Assembly: GCA_029858605.1 (NCBI GenBank)
Contig: JAOUET010000057.1
Location: 1-10,089 of the forward strand
Direction: 5' to 3'
Length of the DNA stretch: 10,089 bases
From: Coriobacteriia bacterium
Lineage (GTDB): Bacteria; Actinomycetota; Coriobacteriia; Anaerosomatales; JAENZW01
The translations under genes were made by a program, and so were the position numbers. The notes beneath the pieces are model-generated. The model was given only the letters and a program-made list of their open reading frames with translations, had not been told where the DNA came from and searched no databases. Below are positions 5,827 to 10,089 of the stretch, one piece after another (positions within the stretch are counted from its first letter, which is position 1; each line of letters opens with the position of its first letter).

Positions 5827-8727
5827 CTACTGTTCCAGCGCGAGCGCGATCTGAGACGCCACGCGCGCGGAAACTGAGTTCGGTCCTCCAAGAATCACGA
5901 CTTGGTCGATGTACTGGTCGTACTTGTCCAGGAACGCGTAGGTGGGGCCCGGCAGCCAATCGGGAGCCGTAGTCAGCAACGGCCCGTTCTGCGTGCCGAT
6001 GCTCACGCCTCCCGTCAGCGCATCAGGTATCTTCGCCGACACTCCGATCTTCTGGATCTGCAGCCAACCTTCGTTCAGCGCCCGCTGCGCGAGCGACACA
6101 GAGGTCGCGTAGCGGTCGCGACCGTAGATACGATCGGCCGCACCCGCGTCGCCGTACACCGCGTTCGTGACGGTCATCGGGCCACCTACCACGTGCACGT
6201 CGTATCCGGCGAAGTGGTCGAGCGTCATGTCGGCCGCCGGCGGTACCTCGTCAGCCTTCACTATGACTATCGGTGCACCTGTCTGCGCAGAAATCGCCGA
6301 CGCGGAGAGGGCGTCGAAGAACTTGTTGAAGTCCGAGCCGTTGGCGACGAACAGGAAACCGGGCATCTCCAAAGCGTGGGCTGCCGCTGCAGCTTCGGCA
6401 GCGAGTGCCACCTTGTGGGCATTCTCGAATCGGTCGCGACCGAACGGGACGCGCTCCACGTTGCCCACGCCGACAATCGCCTCCATCTCGGCCAGCCGGG
6501 CATCCGGTATCGAATTCGGGCCTCCGACAACGTGAACCTGGGCGCCTTGGTTCGCCGCGGCAATCTCAGCGAGCGCGCTTCTCACAGCATCCGGCGTGTA
6601 GTCCTTGTGCGTGAGCAGCAGCGGTGCACCGCCAAGGCCCCAGCACAGGCTCGCCGAAGCCAGGGCATCGGCAGCCGCTGCATCCAACCCGGAGGCAACC
6701 ACGACGTGCTCGACATCCTGCCATCCAGGATGCACCTCTTCGGCCAGTGCCACGGCAGTCGAGAAGCGATCCTGACCGAAGACCCTACCGGCCTGCTTCA
6801 CCAGAGCTGCATGGGCAACGAAGTCTCCGCCGGCAGTGCCCCAAATGAAGTCCGCGTCCTGCATTCGCGGCTGGTTATCGTAGTACTCGGTGGCGTAGAC
6901 GCCCGACGGGTCGGCGAAATGCAGGACCACGTCTCTGTCGTCAACGTACTTGACGCTGTAGTAGCCGCCGGCATCAGTCGTGACCATGTCCCAAGGCATC
7001 CAACCCCACGGAGCCGGCGCCCAGACCCATACCTCGATTCCTTTGATGGGCAAGCCTGTGTCGTGTGCAGTCACCCTCCCTCTGATGGAAGGCGGGTTGA
7101 CGCCCAGTTGGGCATCCAGTCCGTCCAGCGGAGCGGCGATCGACGCGGTGAGCGTCACGGCCTGCGACATCTCGGCTACGTCATCGTAGTACTCGCTCCG
7201 GTAAAGCCCCGATTGGTCCTCGAACTGTATCTTCGCTGCGTATGTGCTCGAGTTCGTCGTGTTCCACTCCCACTTGCCTTTCTCGTCGGTGTAGACCGAC
7301 GTGATCTGCGCGCTCGTAGCGGCATCAAGAATGCGGACCACACCTTCCTCGATGGGTCGGCCGAGCGCGTCCGTCAGCGTACCCGAGAACACGTGGGGTA
7401 CTGCGGTAAGCGTGGCATCATACGTCCCCGGAGCCCTGTAGTATCCCGGGTACACCTCTTCCGTCAGCTGGATCGCACTCGCCGAGGACAGGTTGGGTTG
7501 GTCATCCCAGTACTCGCCTACGTAGCGCTGGGTGTTGTTCGGATCCGTGAAACCCACGGTGTAATGCGAGTATCCGGAGGGCAGATTGGACACAGAGTAC
7601 TCGCCGTTCGCGTCCGTTTCGATCGTCATGTACCACGAGCTGTAGCCCCAGCCAGCCCAAACGTAGGGCTGAACAATCACACCCTCGATGGGCTCGCCCG
7701 ACTCATTCACGACGCGACCGGAAATCTGAGACTCGTACTGCCCGAGTTGCGCATCTATACCGGTGGCGCCGATGAGCCCGCCGGTGACCGGAACCGGGGT
7801 GGCGCTGGCTTCCGTGAACGACTCCTCGTAGTACTCGGGGCGGTAGTTTCGGTACCAGTACTCGAACTTGACCGTGTACGCACCCGGCTCGAGCCCGTAC
7901 AGCACATAATCGCCGTCTACGTCCGTGAACGCCTCGGCAAAGGTCGGGCCGATGGGCTTGTCGATACCGTCTACACCGTTCAGGGGTCCCTGGGAGGCGA
8001 CGACATGCGCGTTGGACAGCGGCTCGCCTCCCGGACCAGTCACCCTACCGGTGATATTGGGCACGACGGCCCTCACCGACAGCAGATACTGACCGAGACC
8101 ACGATACTCGTCCACAAGCTCAACTTGTTGCGCTTGAACGTAGAGCGTGTCATTGGCCTGCGCCTTCCACAGGAGCGTCATGTGAGCCATCGTGATGGAT
8201 TCAATCGAACCGTCTTCCGCCGAGATTCCTTCCACGCCGCCGGCAGCAGCCTCTGCCAGTGCGTCGGCTGGAGGCACGGATGGTTCGCCGGAAATCATCA
8301 TCAGCCCGCCGCCTTTGAGACGGTTCCCCGCGCTGTCATACAAAGCGAGGCCCACGGGCGCGTCGGGAAGTCCTTCGTAGGTCCAGTCGATCATCGACTG
8401 GACCTGGAGCCCAACCATGTCCGGGTAGAGAACCTCGATGATGTACGTGTTCCCCGCCTTCGCACTGAAGCGCACCCAGTCGTCGTTGAACGCCTGGTGC
8501 ATAGTGCGCTCCTGCGGCGCAGCTCCAACAGTGATCGCTCGGGCGGCAGCCATGGAGTTGTCCGGCTCGTATGCGTCCGGCGGGATTGGCACCAGTTCGT
8601 CAATCACGTCCGCTGCTGTCGCGTCCTCTGCGGCTATCACCGCACCGGGAACTACCGACGCGAGGAAGCAAAGGATCAGAAGAAGTATCAGTGTGTGATG
8701 CGGTCCAGGCCTGGAGCTTCTTCGCAT
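5827..8727 (-). CDS. Large secreted cell-wall protein: PPC-like domain, four carboxypeptidase-regulatory-like modules, three CWB2 repeats
   Basis: This 966-residue protein has a signal peptide (1-33, ending VIAA before ED). Residues 51-220 resemble a bacterial pre-peptidase C-terminal-like domain (DAYEPDNS, NDDWVRFSAKAGNTYIIEV) with an Ala/Gly-rich insertion near 138-178. Four beta-sandwich modules follow (about 224-330, 334-440, 446-540, 547-640), each opening with an ISGRV.-.GEPI type motif and closing near EYYDDQP, as in carboxypeptidase-regulatory-like domains. Residues 647-735, 758-850 and 867-955 are three CWB2 (PF04122-type) repeats, recognised by FGQDRF/FGRDRF/YGRDRY starts and HVVGGP/ILGGPNS ends. 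CWB2 triplets in clostridial S-layer proteins bind an anionic wall polymer non-covalently, so wall anchoring by the C-terminus is expected. No catalytic domain is seen; an adhesin or structural role is inference. The start at 8727 is chosen for its ribosome site and immediate signal peptide. The reading frame extends 40 codons further upstream, but that part is not signal-peptide-like. Confidence 0.92.
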   Translation of the reverse strand: MRRSSRPGPHHTLILLLILCFLASVVPGAVIAAEDATAADVIDELVPIPPDAYEPDNSMAAARAITVGAAPQERTMHQAFNDDWVRFSAKAGNTYIIEVLYPDMVGLQVQSMIDWTYEGLPDAPVGLALYDSAGNRLKGGGLMMISGEPSVPPADALAEAAAGGVEGISAEDGSIESITMAHMTLLWKAQANDTLYVQAQQVELVDEYRGLGQYLLSVRAVVPNITGRVTGPGGEPLSNAHVVASQGPLNGVDGIDKPIGPTFAEAFTDVDGDYVLYGLEPGAYTVKFEYWYRNYRPEYYEESFTEASATPVPVTGGLIGATGIDAQLGQYESQISGRVVNESGEPIEGVIVQPYVWAGWGYSSWYMTIETDANGEYSVSNLPSGYSHYTVGFTDPNNTQRYVGEYWDDQPNLSSASAIQLTEEVYPGYYRAPGTYDATLTAVPHVFSGTLTDALGRPIEEGVVRILDAATSAQITSVYTDEKGKWEWNTTNSSTYAAKIQFEDQSGLYRSEYYDDVAEMSQAVTLTASIAAPLDGLDAQLGVNPPSIRGRVTAHDTGLPIKGIEVWVWAPAPWGWMPWDMVTTDAGGYYSVKYVDDRDVVLHFADPSGVYATEYYDNQPRMQDADFIWGTAGGDFVAHAALVKQAGRVFGQDRFSTAVALAEEVHPGWQDVEHVVVASGLDAAAADALASASLCWGLGGAPLLLTHKDYTPDAVRSALAEIAAANQGAQVHVVGGPNSIPDARLAEMEAIVGVGNVERVPFGRDRFENAHKVALAAEAAAAAHALEMPGFLFVANGSDFNKFFDALSASAISAQTGAPIVIVKADEVPPAADMTLDHFAGYDVHVVGGPMTVTNAVYGDAGAADRIYGRDRYATSVSLAQRALNEGWLQIQKIGVSAKIPDALTGGVSIGTQNGPLLTTAPDWLPGPTYAFLDKYDQYIDQVVILGGPNSVSARVASQIALALEQ

Positions 8728-8730
8728 GCC

Positions 8731-8740
8731 TCCACCTCTC
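8731..8740 (-). promoter_or_regulatory. Ribosome binding site deciding the start at 8727
   Basis: The minus strand reads GAGAGGTGGA in this interval, with AGGTGG 4 bases before the ATG. It supports the ATG at 8727 over the in-frame ATG at 8847, which would bury the signal peptide behind 40 residues. Confidence 0.7.
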
Positions 8741-8814
8741 TCTGCATGAGCCACGCCAAAGAAGGCACCTTCGAAACCGCACGAACGATGTCGGCCCCCG
8801 GGTGCCCCCTTCAC

Positions 8815-8843
8815 AAGATGCGCTGTCGCCGAAGTGGGGTCAA
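8815..8843 (-). promoter_or_regulatory. Candidate promoter of the CWB2 protein gene
   Basis: TTGACC (8843-8838, five of six matches) and CATCTT (8820-8815, three of six) are separated by 17 bases on the minus strand. The predicted start near 8808 would leave a leader of about 80 bases before the ATG. The -35 is good and the -10 is poor. Confidence 0.35.
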
Positions 8844-8876
8844 GCACGTCCGGCTACCCGCGAAGCCCGAAACGCT

Positions 8877-8899
8877 GATGCCGCGCGTCCGGCGGCATC
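8877..8899 (-). terminator. Hairpin after purL
   Basis: A perfect 8-bp inverted repeat (GATGCCGC and GCGGCATC) with a 7-base loop starts about 10 bases beyond the purL stop codon. The following minus-strand bases AGCGTTTC give only a short T-run, so it is a weak intrinsic terminator or a 3'-end-stabilising structure. Confidence 0.5.
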
Positions 8900-8909
8900 C
8901 GCCCGCCGT

Positions 8910-10089
8910 CTAGCCTTCGTGTAGTTCCTCGGGCTGCAGTTCCCCGTGCACGAGGCTCTCGAGGGTACGCTCGTAGGCGGCCCGCATGGTCTCCAGATCG
9001 ACATCGACCTTGTCGCAAATGTGAAGTGCACCGCCACCGACAGTTCCTATCACTGCATAGGGAACCTGATGGTTGAGACAAAGCCCGATCATCTCGTCGA
9101 TGTCGTCTTCGGCCACGGAAACGAGTATTCGGCTCTGCGACTCTGAAAAGAGCGAGACAGCGGGTTCGAGTTCGTCTTCCAGATGAACCTCGGCGCCCAT
9201 GCCGCCCGCGACACAGCACTCTGCGACAGCCACGCCGATCCCGCCCTCCGAGCAATCGTGCGCCGACTTGGCGATCCCTGCCCGCACGGCTTCGCACACG
9301 GTCTCCTGAACATCCGTCTCCAACTCGAGATCTAGAGCCGGAGGCCTGCCGGCCACCTTGCCGTGCACTACTTTGAGGTATTCGCTCCCGCCGATCTCTG
9401 CATAGGTTTCGCCGACGAGCACGATCACGTCGCCTTCTTCCTTGAACGACATCGTGGCGTGCCTGCTCACGTCTTCGACCACGCCCACTAGTCCCACGGT
9501 GGGCGTCGGATAGATCGGATGGCCGAAGGACTCGTTGTAGAAACTGACGTTGCCGCTGATGACGGGAATCTCCCAATGCTTGCACGCATCCGCGAGTCCA
9601 CGCACGGCCTCGTAGAACGTCCAGAAGACCCCCGGCTTCTCCGGAGAACCGAAGTTGAGGCAATCCGTGATGGCGGCCGGGCGGCCACCAACGCAGGCTA
9701 CGTTTCGCGCCGCTTCCGCCAGCGCGATCTGGGCGCCGACGTACGGATCGAGATAGCAGTAGCGTCCGTTGCAGTCCGTGGAGACGGCGATGCCCCTGTC
9801 CGTGACGTCGCCGCGACCCGGCTCTCCTATGCGCAACACGGCCGCGTCTCCGCCAGGAAGCACCACCGTATTCAGCATGACCTGGTGGTCGTACTGCTCC
9901 CAGATCCAGCGACGCGAGCAGATGTTGGGACTCGAAAGCACGCGCAGGAACGCCTCGGTGAGTTCGGCGGGAGACTTCGGATGCGTTAGTACTGCCGGAT
10001 CGAAGGACTGCACCTCGTCCAGGTACTCGGGCCTGCGCATGTCCGGATCGTAGATCGGAGCGTCGTGCGCGAGCGTTGCGGCGGGCGGT
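8910..10089 (-). CDS. purL: Phosphoribosylformylglycinamidine synthase (PurL), C-terminal part cut by the window edge
   Basis: PurL converts FGAR, glutamine and ATP to FGAM in de novo purine synthesis, acting in the cytoplasm with PurS and PurQ when it is the small single-domain-set form. The frame is open to the right edge and shows 392 residues, about half of a small-form PurL. The first visible residues include HDAPIYDPD, matching the segment that follows the first half of the enzyme, so the ATG at 10040 is internal and not the start. Recognisable motifs: SRRWIWEQYDHQV, the DCLNFGSPEKP loop near 9633-9662, SGNVSFYNES, SAHDCSEGGIGVAVAECC and LFSESQSRILVSV, all typical of the second PurM-like half. 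No glutaminase domain follows, which supports the small form needing a separate PurQ. It ends at a TAG at 8910 and is followed by a hairpin. purF, often its next neighbour, lies about 8.6 kb downstream here. Confidence 0.96.
   Translation of the reverse strand, partial: PPAATLAHDAPIYDPDMRRPEYLDEVQSFDPAVLTHPKSPAELTEAFLRVLSSPNICSRRWIWEQYDHQVMLNTVVLPGGDAAVLRIGEPGRGDVTDRGIAVSTDCNGRYCYLDPYVGAQIALAEAARNVACVGGRPAAITDCLNFGSPEKPGVFWTFYEAVRGLADACKHWEIPVISGNVSFYNESFGHPIYPTPTVGLVGVVEDVSRHATMSFKEEGDVIVLVGETYAEIGGSEYLKVVHGKVAGRPPALDLELETDVQETVCEAVRAGIAKSAHDCSEGGIGVAVAECCVAGGMGAEVHLEDELEPAVSLFSESQSRILVSVAEDDIDEMIGLCLNHQVPYAVIGTVGGGALHICDKVDVDLETMRAAYERTLESLVHGELQPEELHEG

Noticed and set aside
8728..8847. 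Longer N-terminus for the CWB2 protein, starting at an ATG at 8847
   Set aside because: The extension would place 40 residues before the signal peptide, and the ATG at 8727 has a strong ribosome site.
5902..8913. Plus-strand reading frame of about 1003 codons antisense to the CWB2 protein gene
   Set aside because: The minus-strand frame has a signal peptide, a ribosome site and recognisable domains. The plus-strand product is Arg/His/Val-rich without domains, as expected when a GC-rich gene leaves its complementary frame open.

Overview
The window is GC-rich, and every gene I can support lies on the minus strand, so transcription runs from the right edge to the left edge. The combination of a single-chain PurL followed at a distance by PurF, cell-wall-binding type 2 (CWB2) repeats on a large secreted protein, an LtaS-family polymer synthase and high GC suggests a high-GC Gram-positive bacterium. 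A member of the Coriobacteriia or a related actinobacterial lineage is my best guess. That is inference from gene content; no ribosomal marker is present.

Layout in transcription order: (1) the C-terminal half of purL enters from the right edge and ends at 8910, followed by a hairpin. (2) A 966-residue secreted protein (8727-5827) carries a pre-peptidase-like domain, four carboxypeptidase-regulatory-like modules and three C-terminal CWB2 repeats, and ends at a strong 14-bp hairpin. (3) A 696-residue five-helix membrane protein of the LtaS/sulfatase superfamily (5744-3654) follows. (4) A tight three-gene operon comes next: a 181-residue membrane-anchored protein (3531-2986), a zinc-ribbon/transmembrane/WG-repeat protein (2983-1757) and a secreted 446-residue helical protein of unknown function (1742-402). 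Gaps between these three genes are 2 and 14 bases. (5) The N-terminal part of purF (309 to the left edge) leaves the window.

How they fit together: purL and purF encode steps of de novo purine synthesis and are often adjacent in bacteria, but here about 8.6 kb of envelope genes separates them. All five intervening products are predicted to be exported or membrane-bound. A working hypothesis is that the LtaS-like enzyme contributes an anionic wall polymer, the CWB2 protein is held in the wall by such a polymer, and the three-gene operon forms an envelope sensing or scaffolding unit. The operon is the most novel part: its first and last products match no family I can name with certainty. No RNA gene, mobile element, CRISPR array or integration scar was seen, and no gene-free stretch exceeds 300 bases.
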